Below, one piece after another: positions 1 through 7,384 of a stretch of 46,286 nt of DNA. Origin of the DNA: Oscillibacter sp. (GTDB taxonomy: Bacteria > Bacillota > Clostridia > Oscillospirales > Oscillospiraceae). The first letter of the stretch is position 1. Each line of letters begins with the position of its first letter. A program made the position numbers and the translations under genes. The stretch spans positions 1 to 46,286 of the forward strand of contig JAAVHC010000011.1 of assembly GCA_014799925.1 (NCBI GenBank), read 5' to 3'. The notes below the pieces were generated by a model. That model saw nothing but the letters and a program-made list of their open reading frames with translations, made no database searches and was not told where the DNA came from.

Positions 1-252
1 GAAAACGCATGGCCGCGTTGTCGTCCTTGACGGGCGTCAGCCCGTCTGTGTCCTCCGCCTTGCCCTGCGTTCCCTGCCCTCGCTTCCTTTTTTCTCATTA
101 TTTCTGGGAACTGCTCTAAGGAAAATCGCCGCATGCAAAGCCTGTCCGTCCATGTCAGTGTACTGAGCCGGACAGGTTTTCTGTCCGCTTTTCACACGGG
201 GCGCAGCTTCTGGATGCGCGGAAATTTTACAAAAAACATCCCCCACCCCGGC
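1..252. other. Left-edge sequence without a supported gene
   Basis: I support no gene here. One plus-strand frame is open from the edge to about 165, but its low-complexity Leu/Arg/Ser-rich translation and lack of a start inside the window do not make a case. The long minus-strand frame that crosses this stretch is antisense to the binding-protein gene and is a GC-rich shadow. A hairpin at 141-180 is listed separately. Confidence 0.4.
141..180 (+). terminator. Possible intrinsic terminator of an upstream plus-strand transcript
   Basis: CCTGTCCG (141-148) pairs with CGGACAGG (169-176) and is followed by TTTT. The loop is long (20 nt) and the U-run is short, so this is a modest candidate. It would end a transcript entering from the left. 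Confidence 0.35.
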
Positions 253-281
253 TTGCGCGGGAGAAAACGGTACACTATAAT
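253..281 (+). promoter_or_regulatory. Sigma-A type promoter of the binding-protein gene
   Basis: TTGCGC (253-258), a 17-nt spacer and a perfect TATAAT (276-281) lie 49 bp before the start codon at 331. Confidence 0.6.
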
Positions 282-330
282 AATCAGCGGTTAACCAAAA
301 ACTACTTGCCCAAAGGGAGGGAAACCACTG

Positions 331-1872
331 ATGAAAAAACGCATCCTGTCCCTGCTGCTGGCGGCGGTCATGCTGCCGGGCCTCGCCGCCTGCGGCGGAA
401 ACGGAAGTCCAGCCGGCGGCAACACCCTGATCTATGCCAGCGGGGACTATACCCGCATCAATCCGGCCATGGACGAGCACGGAGAGATCAACATCCTGCT
501 TTTCAACGGCCTCACCGCCCATGACGGCGACAACCAGGTCGTCCCCTGTCTGGCAAAGAGCTGGGACTTTGACGAGGCCGGCTGCGCCTATACGTTCTAC
601 CTGGAGGAAAACGTGAAATGGCACGACGGCGAACCCTTCACCGCGGAGGACGTGAAGTTTACCATTGAGGCCATCATGGACCCGGAAAACGGCTCCGAAA
701 ACGCGCCCAATTATGAGGACGTGGAGGAGATTGCCGTCATGGACGAGCACACCATCTCCTTCCGCCTCTCCGCCCCCAACGTGACCTTTCTGGATTACAT
801 GACCATGGCGGTGCTGCCCAAGCACCTGCTGGAGGGCGAGGACATGCAGGAATCCGCCTTTTTCCGCGCCCCCGTAGGCACCGGACCCTATCGGCTTTCC
901 AGCTGGGACGAGGGGCAGGCCATTACCCTGACAAGGAACCCGGACTACTTCAAAGGCCCCGCTGGCATCGAGACCATTATCTTCAAGATCGTCCCCGACG
1001 ACAACGCCAGAGCCGTCCAGATGCAGGCCGGGGAACTGACGCTGGCCCATCTGACGCCCAAGGACGCGGAGAATTTCCTGGGAAAAGAGGGCTACGCCGT
1101 CTATGATATGAAGACCTCCGACTATCGGGGGATCCTCTTCAATTTCTGGAACCCCTACTGGACCGAAAACCGGGATCTGATCCCCGCCGTCTGCTGCGCC
1201 ATCGACCGGCAGGCCATCCTGGACGCAGTGGCGCTGGGCCACGGCGTGACGGCCTACGGCCCCCTCCAGCGGAACATTTACAACAATGAAGACGTGGAAC
1301 GCTATGACTATGATCCCGCCCGCGCAAAGAGCATCCTGGAGGACGCCGGGTGCGTCATGGGGGCCAGCGGCTTCTATGAGCGGAACGGCCAGGAGGTCGG
1401 CTTTGTTCTCAGCGTAGGCGCCGGGGACCAGGTCCGACTGGACATGGCCCAGGCCGCCGCCCAGCAGCTCCAGGCGGTTGGCGTCAACTGCACCGTGGAG
1501 GTCCCCTCCAAGGTGGATTGGGGCGGACAGATGGCCTACCTCATCGGCTGGGGAAGCCCCTTTGACGCCGACGATCACACCTATAAGGTGTTCGGCACGG
1601 ACAAGGGCGCCAACTACTCCGGCTACTCCAACGCCCTGGTGGACCAGTACCTCACCCAGGCCCGCCAGTCCGATGATCCCATTGTCCGGAAAGAGGCCTA
1701 TGCCAATTTCCAGACCGCCCTGGCGGAGGATCCCGCCTATGCTTTTATTTGCTACGTGGACGCGGACTACGTGGCCTCCGACTCCCTGAAGGGTATTGCT
1801 GCCGGCACCGTGCTGGGGCACCACGGGGTAGGCATCTTCTGGAACGTCACCGAGTGGACGCTTGAACAATAA
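331..1872 (+). CDS. ABC transporter substrate-binding lipoprotein, family 5 (peptide/nickel type)
   Basis: Probable extracellular solute receptor tethered to the membrane, 513 aa, a normal length for the SBP_bac_5 (OppA/DppA/NikA) family. The N terminus is a lipoprotein signal (MKKR, hydrophobic run, lipobox LAAC with Cys21). Family signatures follow: a VKWHDGEPFTAEDVKF block near residue 95 and a VGTGPYRL block near 185. The start has GGGAGG (315-320) ten bases upstream and the promoter at 253-281. A hairpin terminator follows directly, so the gene is monocistronic. No permease or ATPase lies nearby, making it an orphan receptor that must share a transporter encoded elsewhere. The ligand (oligopeptide, dipeptide or metal chelate) cannot be read from the sequence. 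Confidence 0.9.
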   Translation: MKKRILSLLLAAVMLPGLAACGGNGSPAGGNTLIYASGDYTRINPAMDEHGEINILLFNGLTAHDGDNQVVPCLAKSWDFDEAGCAYTFYLEENVKWHDGEPFTAEDVKFTIEAIMDPENGSENAPNYEDVEEIAVMDEHTISFRLSAPNVTFLDYMTMAVLPKHLLEGEDMQESAFFRAPVGTGPYRLSSWDEGQAITLTRNPDYFKGPAGIETIIFKIVPDDNARAVQMQAGELTLAHLTPKDAENFLGKEGYAVYDMKTSDYRGILFNFWNPYWTENRDLIPAVCCAIDRQAILDAVALGHGVTAYGPLQRNIYNNEDVERYDYDPARAKSILEDAGCVMGASGFYERNGQEVGFVLSVGAGDQVRLDMAQAAAQQLQAVGVNCTVEVPSKVDWGGQMAYLIGWGSPFDADDHTYKVFGTDKGANYSGYSNALVDQYLTQARQSDDPIVRKEAYANFQTALAEDPAYAFICYVDADYVASDSLKGIAAGTVLGHHGVGIFWNVTEWTLEQ

Positions 1873-1876
1873 TATC

Positions 1877-1909
1877 GGAAGAAGGGGCTGATATTCAGCC
1901 CCTTCTTCC
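1877..1909 (+). terminator. Terminator hairpin after the binding-protein gene
   Basis: A perfect 14-bp stem, GGAAGAAGGGGCTG (1877-1890) with CAGCCCCTTCTTCC (1896-1909), and a 5-nt loop, 5 bp after the stop codon. The T-tract is weak (CTGTTT). A second hairpin, CTTTTTCTT-ga-AAGAAAAAG at 1921-1940, follows and repeats the two-hairpin layout seen at several other intergenic sites in the window. Confidence 0.7.
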
Positions 1910-1927
1910 CTGTTTAAATACTTTTTC

Positions 1928-2126
1928 TTGAAAGAAAAAGGTCCTGGGCGGACGGCCAAATCCGCTCTTTTCCGCGCAGGCTGCCTTAGTCCGCCGCACG
2001 GTAACCCTTGATACCTATAATTGAAAGAAAAAGGTCCTGGGCGGACGGCCAAATCCGCTCTTTTCCGCGCAGGCTGCCTTAGTCTGCCGCACGGTAACCC
2101 TTGATACCTATAATTGAAAGAAAAAG
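1928..2126. repeat. Tandem 93-bp repeat, two full units plus a partial third
   Basis: Units run 1928-2020 and 2021-2113 and are identical except for a C/T change in AGTCCGCC; a partial third (TTGAAAGAAAAAG) ends near 2126. Each unit contains the core GGTCCTGGGCGGACGGCCAA, then CGCTCTT, then GTCCGCCGCACGGTAAC. The core carries the inverted arms GGCGGAC/GTCCGCC. The same frame with the same 93-bp period occurs in three units at 26255-26507, but with a different interior and tail. No coding role is supported: the open frames through it are repeat translation. Confidence 0.9.
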
Positions 2127-2140
2127 TATCAAAAAGAACT

Positions 2141-2278
2141 TCTATTCTACAACGGCCACATCGAGTGGCCGTGCAGAATAGATTGCGCATGACCGCTCCG
2201 TGAAGCGCCGCAAAGCGGCGCTTATAGCGCTAAGGCCGCCAAAGGCGGCCCCACGGATGCGGTCATTGCACAATCTAT
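2141..2278. repeat. Complex palindromic, cloverleaf-like element
   Basis: Hairpin a pairs TCTATTCT..ACGGCCAC (2141-2159) with GTGGCCGT..AGAATAGA (2165-2182). An outer stem then pairs 2178-2196 with 2259-2278 (about 19 bp with one mismatch and one bulge), extended by CCGTG/CACGG (2198-2202, 2252-2256). Inside are two perfect hairpins: AAGCGCCGC-aaa-GCGGCGCTT (2203-2223) and GGCCGCC-aaa-GGCGGCC (2234-2250). The 3' arm of hairpin a overlaps the outer stem, so they compete. It could be a structured RNA or a REP/BIME-like DNA element; I cannot tell which. The stretch 1873-2421 holds no gene. Confidence 0.75.
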
Positions 2279-2369
2279 ACGAGCCTAAACCCATTGCTAT
2301 TCCTGAATTTTTGCCCGGTCACGATATTGCACTTTTAATCGAGGAATAGTATGCCTGCAATATGCAGAA

Positions 2370-2396
2370 GAGAGGATGCGGCTGACGCATCCTCTC
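2370..2396 (-). terminator. Hairpin downstream of the DUF4317 gene
   Basis: A perfect 11-bp stem, GAGAGGATGCG (2370-2380) with CGCATCCTCTC (2386-2396), lies 25 bp beyond the stop of the minus-strand DUF4317 gene. The sequence after it on the minus strand is U-poor, so termination is plausible but not certain. Confidence 0.45.
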
Positions 2397-2421
2397 TCCT
2401 CATATTATTCATGTATGCTTC

Positions 2422-3564
2422 TTACTCTTCTTCCCCGCCCCTGATGCCAACGGCCAGGCCGTTGACCTCCACGTCGTTCCCAGCGGGGATCAGCAGGTAC
2501 TTCACGCCGTCAATGACCCGGGTTTCTACCAGATAGCTGGCCGCCGGGTCCACCGTGAGCGTCACCTCGCCGGTCTTGATCTCGAACCGCTTGCTGTCGA
2601 TCAGGTTGTCCGGATTCAGCGCGGCATTCTCCCCAAAACGATCCGCGCACTCCCTCCGGAAGGACTCCGTCCGCTCCTGAGAAACCCCCTGCTGCATGAG
2701 GATGTCCTCCACCTCCCTGACGGTGACGGTCAGGGGCTCCGGGTCCTTGCTTTCCCTGTGGCTCTCGATTTTCTCCCGCAGCCGCTCGTGAAGGGCCTGC
2801 GCCACCTCCAAATGGCAGGCATCCTCCAGCGCCGCCGTCAGGGCGGAGGCAAAGGCTTCCCTCTGCTCGGCGGCGGACATGGGCGGCTCCGTATGGAATA
2901 CCGCGTCCAGGAAATCCTGGTGGAGATCTCCGGCGGACCTGGTATAAAAGAGGACATTATAGATATTCGCCGCCCGGTTGTCAAAGGCCGGGAACAGGAA
3001 CCCCAGCTCCGGCGCGGCCACGATCTGCTCCGGGGCGCAGCTGTGAAACTCGTTTTCTCCCGCGAAGTATCCCAGCTCCATCTTCCCGTCCTTCACCGGG
3101 CAGACGCAGCACAGAATATACCGGTACACGCTGTCGGAGTCCTGCTCCAGATCGTCCTTCCCCCGCTTGGGCACGTCGTATGTATCATAGGCCAGCAGGA
3201 TCAGATAATTGCTGTCCCCCATGTCCAGAGCGTCTATCACCTTCCGGTAGAACTCCTCCCGGATCTCCCCGCTTTTCAGTTCCGATTCCCGCAGGGCGGA
3301 AAGCAGACGGTACTCGTCGCTGTCCATCACCTGCTCGGTGGAGAACACCACGTCGATCAGATTCCGTCCCAGGGCTCCGGACATGGTTTTTTTCAGGAGT
3401 CCCAGATATTTCTCCTCCTCCTGCCCGTTCATACGGCCCAGGGGCTCGTCCAAATAGGAAATAATCTCCTTTTTGGTGTTGACATAGCATCCGTAGACGC
3501 ACTTGACGGCGCACTTCTCCGGACGGAGGCGGCGGCGCAGCTCATTCAGTTCCTTTTGATTCAT
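2422..3564 (-). CDS. DUF4317 family protein
   Basis: About 380 aa, matching the conserved Firmicutes DUF4317 family of unknown function. The family opening is visible: NQKEL..RRRLRPEKCA..VYGCYVN..KEIISYLDEP. The product looks soluble, with no signal peptide or membrane segment. I prefer ATG at 3564, which has GAGG nine bases upstream and fits the family start, over the in-frame GTG at 3579. The gene stands alone, with a repeat region downstream and a divergent MATE gene upstream. No function can be given. Confidence 0.8.
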   Translation of the reverse strand: MNQKELNELRRRLRPEKCAVKCVYGCYVNTKKEIISYLDEPLGRMNGQEEEKYLGLLKKTMSGALGRNLIDVVFSTEQVMDSDEYRLLSALRESELKSGEIREEFYRKVIDALDMGDSNYLILLAYDTYDVPKRGKDDLEQDSDSVYRYILCCVCPVKDGKMELGYFAGENEFHSCAPEQIVAAPELGFLFPAFDNRAANIYNVLFYTRSAGDLHQDFLDAVFHTEPPMSAAEQREAFASALTAALEDACHLEVAQALHERLREKIESHRESKDPEPLTVTVREVEDILMQQGVSQERTESFRRECADRFGENAALNPDNLIDSKRFEIKTGEVTLTVDPAASYLVETRVIDGVKYLLIPAGNDVEVNGLAVGIRGGEEE

Positions 3565-3712
3565 TTGGGACGTCCTCACTTTTTCGTCAGTCTCGCCTCT
3601 CCGGAGGCGGCAAAAGCTTTCCCCTCTATTGTACCGGAAAACCAGCGGAAAAGCAATCCCCGCTACGGCCTGCTTTGTCCATCGGACGCGGAAAATTTCT
3701 CAGACGGCGTAC

Positions 3713-3741
3713 TTGTCAGATGGGCAGCCGGCTGGTATAAT
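3713..3741 (+). promoter_or_regulatory. Sigma-A type promoter of the MATE gene
   Basis: TTGTCA (3713-3718), a 17-nt spacer and TATAAT (3736-3741). Its spacer ends in TGG, as does that of the promoter at 38660-38688, and both transcripts begin with a related palindrome. Confidence 0.75.
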
Positions 3742-3755
3742 GGAGAAACTGCGTA

Positions 3756-3788
3756 TATTATTTCCGAGCCCTGAGTTCAGAAGTAATA
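3756..3788 (+). repeat. Imperfect palindrome in the MATE leader
   Basis: TATTATTTC (3756-3764) pairs with GAAGTAATA (3780-3788), with one G-T pair. The left arm continues into CCGAG, as in the palindrome at 38683-38715, and the right arm resembles that of 38776-38810. It lies in the untranslated leader. A short hairpin, GCCGC-ataca-GCGGC, follows just before the ribosome-binding site. Confidence 0.5.
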
Positions 3789-3829
3789 ATAAACAGATCG
3801 CCGCATACAGCGGCGGGAGGAACGCGCTT

Positions 3830-5266
3830 ATGGCAAAAGAAATCGACTGGAGCTTATATCTGCGCCCCGAAGCCTCCCCCAGCTTCTGGCAGCAGCTGAC
3901 CCTGGTGCTGCGGCTCAGCGTTCCCGCCATTCTGGCGGAAACCAGCGCCATCACCATGGAATACATTGACGCCGGCATGGTAGGCTCTCTGGGCGCTTCA
4001 GCCACCGCCGCCATCGGACTGGTGGCCAGCACTACATGGCTCTTCGGCGGCATCTGCGCTTCCGCCGCCGCCGGCTTTTCCGTTCAGATCGCCCAGCTCA
4101 TCGGCGCGGGACGGCGTGAGGCGGCCCAGTCCGTGGTGCGCCAGGGGCTGATCGCCGCCATCGCCATCGGTCTGCTGCTGGGCGGCATCGGCGCGGCCAT
4201 CAGCTCCGGCCTCCCCCGCTGGCTCCACGGCGAGGCGGACGTCCGCCCTCAGGCCAGCCGCTATTTCCTCATCTATGCCTGCGCCCTGCCCTTCTCCATG
4301 CTGCGGCAGACCTCCGGCAGCATGCTCCAGTGCAGCGGCGACATGCGAACGCCCAGTATTCTCAATATCCTGCTGTGCGCCCTGGACGTGGTCTTCAATT
4401 CCTTCCTGATTTTCCCCACCCGGACGGTCATGGTTCCGGGGTTGTCCCTCTCCCTGCCGGGAGCGGGACTGGGAGTCACCGGCGCGGCGTTGGGCACCGC
4501 CCTGTCCGAGGTAGTCATCTCGGTACTGATGACCTGCTTCCTGTGCTTCCGCTCTCCGGTCCTGCGGCTGGTGCGGGGCGTCCCCTGGCGGCTGGAGCGC
4601 TCATGCCTGCAAACCGCCCTCCGGCTGTCCCTGCCCATAGCCCTGGAGCGGGTCATCTCCGGCGGGGCCTACGTGGCGGGCACCCGGATCGTGGCCCCGC
4701 TGGGGACGGTGGCCGTGGCCGCCAACTCCCTGGCGGTGACGGCGGAGGGCTTCTGCTACATGCCGGGGTACGGCATCGGCTCCGCCGCCACAACGCTGGT
4801 GGGACAGAGCGCCGGAGCGGGCCGGAAGGACCTCTGCAAGCGCTTCGCCTACCTCTCCACGGCGCTGGGCATAGCGCTCATGGCCCTCACGGGAGCGCTG
4901 ATGTTCCTGGCGGCCCCGTGGATGTTCTCCCAGCTGACCCCGGACCCGGCTATTCAGGAGCTGGGAGCTAACGTGCTGCGGATCGAGGCCTTTGCCGAGC
5001 CGCTGTTTGCCGCGTCCATCGTGGCCGCCGGGGCCCTGCGGGGCGCGGGAGACACGATGGTGCCCAGCGTGCTAAACCTGGTGAGCATGTGGGGCATACG
5101 AATCACCATGGCCTCGGTGCTGGCTCCCCGGTTTGGACTGCCCGGGGTCTGGATGGCCATGTGCGGCGAGCTGTGCGTCCGGGGCGTCCTCTTCCTGATT
5201 CGCCTGCTGCGAGGCAGATGGCTGGAGGGAGAACACGCGGCGGCCGTCATAGAGAAAGCCGAATAG
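3830..5266 (+). CDS. MATE family efflux transporter
   Basis: Predicted inner-membrane cation-coupled multidrug antiporter of the MATE/NorM-DinF fold, 478 aa, a usual length. About twelve hydrophobic segments fall in two related halves; the first contains AETSAITMEYIDAGMVGSLG and ALPFSMLRQTSGSMLQ, the second GYGIGSAATTLVGQSAGAG. I place the start at ATG 3830 with GGGAGG at 3815-3820. The longer frame to 3629 would begin before the promoter and lacks a ribosome-binding site. A bidirectional terminator follows. The substrate is unknown. Confidence 0.88.
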   Translation: MAKEIDWSLYLRPEASPSFWQQLTLVLRLSVPAILAETSAITMEYIDAGMVGSLGASATAAIGLVASTTWLFGGICASAAAGFSVQIAQLIGAGRREAAQSVVRQGLIAAIAIGLLLGGIGAAISSGLPRWLHGEADVRPQASRYFLIYACALPFSMLRQTSGSMLQCSGDMRTPSILNILLCALDVVFNSFLIFPTRTVMVPGLSLSLPGAGLGVTGAALGTALSEVVISVLMTCFLCFRSPVLRLVRGVPWRLERSCLQTALRLSLPIALERVISGGAYVAGTRIVAPLGTVAVAANSLAVTAEGFCYMPGYGIGSAATTLVGQSAGAGRKDLCKRFAYLSTALGIALMALTGALMFLAAPWMFSQLTPDPAIQELGANVLRIEAFAEPLFAASIVAAGALRGAGDTMVPSVLNLVSMWGIRITMASVLAPRFGLPGVWMAMCGELCVRGVLFLIRLLRGRWLEGEHAAAVIEKAE

Positions 5267-5274
5267 CGACACAA

Positions 5275-5306
5275 AAAAGGGAGACCGCGTCTGCGGCCTC
5301 CCTTTT
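5275..5306. terminator. Bidirectional terminator between MATE and MFS genes
   Basis: AAAAGGGAG(a)CCGC pairs with GCGG(c)CTCCCTTTT around a gtct loop, with A and T runs on both sides. It separates the convergent MATE (plus) and MFS (minus) genes and serves either strand. Confidence 0.85.
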
Positions 5307-5314
5307 GCATGGAA

Positions 5315-6574
5315 TTATACGTCCCGGTTGTACACTTTCTTCACGTGCTCCCTGCCCCGCCAAATGAACAGGTACACTGCGGCCAGCACCAGCGCGTTGG
5401 TGGCCGTCACAATCAACCGTTCCGGCAGGACCTCCGCCAGCGCGCCAATAATCAAACTCCCGACGACGCTGCCCAAAAAACTGATCATCTGGAAAATCCC
5501 ATTGAACCGAGCCCGCTTATTATCCGGCACATAGGACTGCATCGCCGCCGAGCGGATGGTATAGGAGGTCACGCCCAGCGCGCCATCCATAAAGAACCAC
5601 GCCGCCATCAGCGGTACCGGAAGAAACAGGAGCGTACCGGACAGCACATTGATCATCACATAGACGAAAAACGCAACGGCAAACTTTTTCTCTGTGGGGA
5701 TGCGCAGCCTGTACTGAACGGCTCCGCCCACCAGGCGGCCCACCGTCGTGAAGTTACAGAGAACGGAGTACAGCGTCGCCGCCGCCACCGGCCACGCCGC
5801 AAACCTGGCGGCATGGTTCAGGAAATACGGCAACTGGAGCTGTTCTGCTCCGCCGGCCAGATTACTGGCCATAAAATACATCGCAATCAGCAGCAGCCCC
5901 TTCTCTCCCCGAACGTAGTCCACGCCCTCCCGCAGCTCCCGGCAGAACTGCGTAAAAGCGCTCCCGGCTGTCTCCCGCGGGGCCTCGCTCATGTGCGTCT
6001 CCCGGAAGCGGATCGTAACCTCAAAGCAGGCCGCAATCAAAAAGCTGACCGCGTTGATGGCAAACAGGGACGCGGCCCCGCCCATCTGGTAATAGATGAC
6101 CGCCGCTGCCGGACTCGCGAGACCAGACAGATCCACCAGCATCCCGTAGACAGAGTATCCCTTTTGGAAGTTCCCTTCCGTAATCAGGTTGGGGTAGAAG
6201 CTGTCAAAGGCTACGATGTAAACTCCGTCGATGACACCCGTCACAATGGAGAGCGCGAACAGCGCGGGATAGCTGAACCACCCGCCCCGCAGCAGCAGGA
6301 ACAGAAGGAAATATATCCCGGCAGACAGGAAATCCAGGGTATAGATCACCTTTTTCCGGCTCATGCGGTCCAGGTACGGCCCCGCCAGCACAGGACAGAT
6401 CATCATCGGCAGCTGGAAGCTGACATTGAAGAGCATGTAGAGGAAGGTGGACCCCGTGCAGTCCAATACCACCAGGCTGAGGGCGAAATTGGACATGGCA
6501 TTCCCTACCAGGGAAATCAGGCTTCCTATCGTTATGACTGTGAAATCATAGGTCCACAGTGTTTGGCGTTTCAT
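5315..6574 (-). CDS. MFS transporter, DHA3-like (macrolide-efflux type)
   Basis: 419 aa with about twelve membrane segments. The opening WTYDFTVITIGSLISLVGNAMS and the loop after TM2 (AGPYLDRMSRKKVIY) resemble DHA3 family exporters such as Mef-type macrolide pumps; the exact substrate is inference. ATG 6574 has AAAGGAG upstream. That ribosome-binding site lies within or next to one arm of a 16-bp inverted repeat (6589-6604) whose partner is at 6702-6717. A short leader ORF (6638-6661) lies between the arms. This suggests translational control by leader-peptide translation, as known for erm and cat resistance genes. It ends in the shared terminator at 5275-5306. Confidence 0.8.
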   Translation of the reverse strand: MKRQTLWTYDFTVITIGSLISLVGNAMSNFALSLVVLDCTGSTFLYMLFNVSFQLPMMICPVLAGPYLDRMSRKKVIYTLDFLSAGIYFLLFLLLRGGWFSYPALFALSIVTGVIDGVYIVAFDSFYPNLITEGNFQKGYSVYGMLVDLSGLASPAAAVIYYQMGGAASLFAINAVSFLIAACFEVTIRFRETHMSEAPRETAGSAFTQFCRELREGVDYVRGEKGLLLIAMYFMASNLAGGAEQLQLPYFLNHAARFAAWPVAAATLYSVLCNFTTVGRLVGGAVQYRLRIPTEKKFAVAFFVYVMINVLSGTLLFLPVPLMAAWFFMDGALGVTSYTIRSAAMQSYVPDNKRARFNGIFQMISFLGSVVGSLIIGALAEVLPERLIVTATNALVLAAVYLFIWRGREHVKKVYNRDV

Positions 6575-6588
6575 GTATCAAATTTTCT

Positions 6589-6717
6589 CCTTTACGTTGA
6601 TTTTTCAATCCGGCGCTTTCGGACCGGCAAAGAAAAATTAACAGTAAATATACTCTGCCATGAAAACTTCCTCCATCGGTAAAAATCCTGCTGGGATAAA
6701 TAAAATCAACGTAAAGG
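6589..6717 (-). promoter_or_regulatory. Leader with long inverted repeat that could mask the MFS ribosome-binding site
   Basis: On the minus strand CCTTTACGTTGATTTT (6717-6702) comes first and its perfect 16-nt complement AAAATCAACGTAAAGG (6604-6589) comes last. The second arm includes most of the AAAGGAG site of the MFS gene. Between them lies a 7-codon ORF with its own strong ribosome-binding site. The layout is that of a translational attenuator; the mechanism is inference. Confidence 0.6.
6638..6661 (-). CDS. Putative leader peptide MAEYIYC
   Basis: ATG at 6661, seven codons, TAA at 6638-6640. A strong GGAGG site (plus-strand CCTCC, 6670-6674) sits eight bases upstream. It is too short for an independent function and lies between the arms of the MFS leader inverted repeat, so a regulatory role by ribosome stalling is the natural reading. 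I do not recognise the peptide as a known leader. Confidence 0.5.
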   Translation of the reverse strand: MAEYIYC

Positions 6718-6730
6718 TAAAGGTCTATCT

Positions 6731-6736
6731 ATTATA
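6731..6736 (-). promoter_or_regulatory. -10 box for the MFS leader transcript
   Basis: TATAAT on the minus strand. A start about 7 bp downstream (near 6724) would place both inverted-repeat arms inside the leader. No good -35 box is visible 17 bp upstream. Confidence 0.45.
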
Positions 6737-6757
6737 TCGGACGCACTCGCTGAAACA

Positions 6758-7384
6758 TTATAGCGGACCCGGCTGGAATTTCTCCTCCTCCACCAGTACC
6801 TCCACGGTCCCGGCGGACAGCTCCGTCACCTTCTCCCGGAACCCGTCCACGTCCTCCGCCGGGAGCAGCACCGTCAGCAGCACATCCGTGCCGAAGTCCG
6901 CGTTTTCCACCGCGCCGCCGCACTTCTCCACCAGCAGCCGCATCCGCTCATAGAGCGGGTAGGGACACGGCACCGCCAGAACCGCCCACAGCCGCATCCG
7001 GCTGACGCCCGCCGCGTCCAGGGCCAGCTTCGCCGTGCCGCCATAGGCCCGCGCCAGGCCCCCGGCCCCCAGCAGGATGCCACCGAAGTACCGGGTCACC
7101 ACGCACACCGCGTTGGTGACCTCCTCTTTCACAAAGACGTTCAGCATGGGCTGGCCCGCCGTTCCCTGGGGCTCGCCGTCGTCGCTGTAGCGCAGGACAT
7201 TGCCCTCCCGCAGAACATAGCACCAGCAGTGGTGCCGCGCGTCATGGTACTTCTTTTTTACTTCCTCGATATGGGCGCGGGCCTCCTCCTCGGTCTCCAC
7301 CCGCCAGAGCTGGCCGATGAAGCGGGAGCGCTTTTCCACAAATTCCGCCTCCCCGCAGCCCCGAGGGACCAGATAGCTGTCCAT
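6758..7384 (-). CDS. YigZ/IMPACT family protein
   Basis: 208 aa, the usual length. The N-terminal IMPACT domain (UPF0029; EFVEKRSRFIG, HHCWCYVLREG, YSDDGEPQGTAGQPML, VTRYFGGILLGAGGLARAY) is followed by a DUF1949-like ferredoxin-fold C terminus. Eukaryotic IMPACT regulates the translation-stress kinase GCN2; the bacterial role is unclear. ATG 7384 shares one base with the TAA stop of the preceding GNAT gene (TAATG), indicating translational coupling. The longer frame to 7405 lies inside that gene and is rejected. Confidence 0.9.
   Translation of the reverse strand: MDSYLVPRGCGEAEFVEKRSRFIGQLWRVETEEEARAHIEEVKKKYHDARHHCWCYVLREGNVLRYSDDGEPQGTAGQPMLNVFVKEEVTNAVCVVTRYFGGILLGAGGLARAYGGTAKLALDAAGVSRMRLWAVLAVPCPYPLYERMRLLVEKCGGAVENADFGTDVLLTVLLPAEDVDGFREKVTELSAGTVEVLVEEEKFQPGPL

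Noticed and set aside
37-2190. 717-codon minus-strand open frame across the binding-protein gene
   Set aside because: It is antisense to a well-supported lipoprotein gene, crosses the 93-bp repeats and has Gly/Val/His-rich translation typical of a GC-rich shadow.
3629-3829. N-terminal extension of the MATE protein
   Set aside because: It starts before the promoter at 3713-3741 and lacks a ribosome-binding site; ATG 3830 has one.
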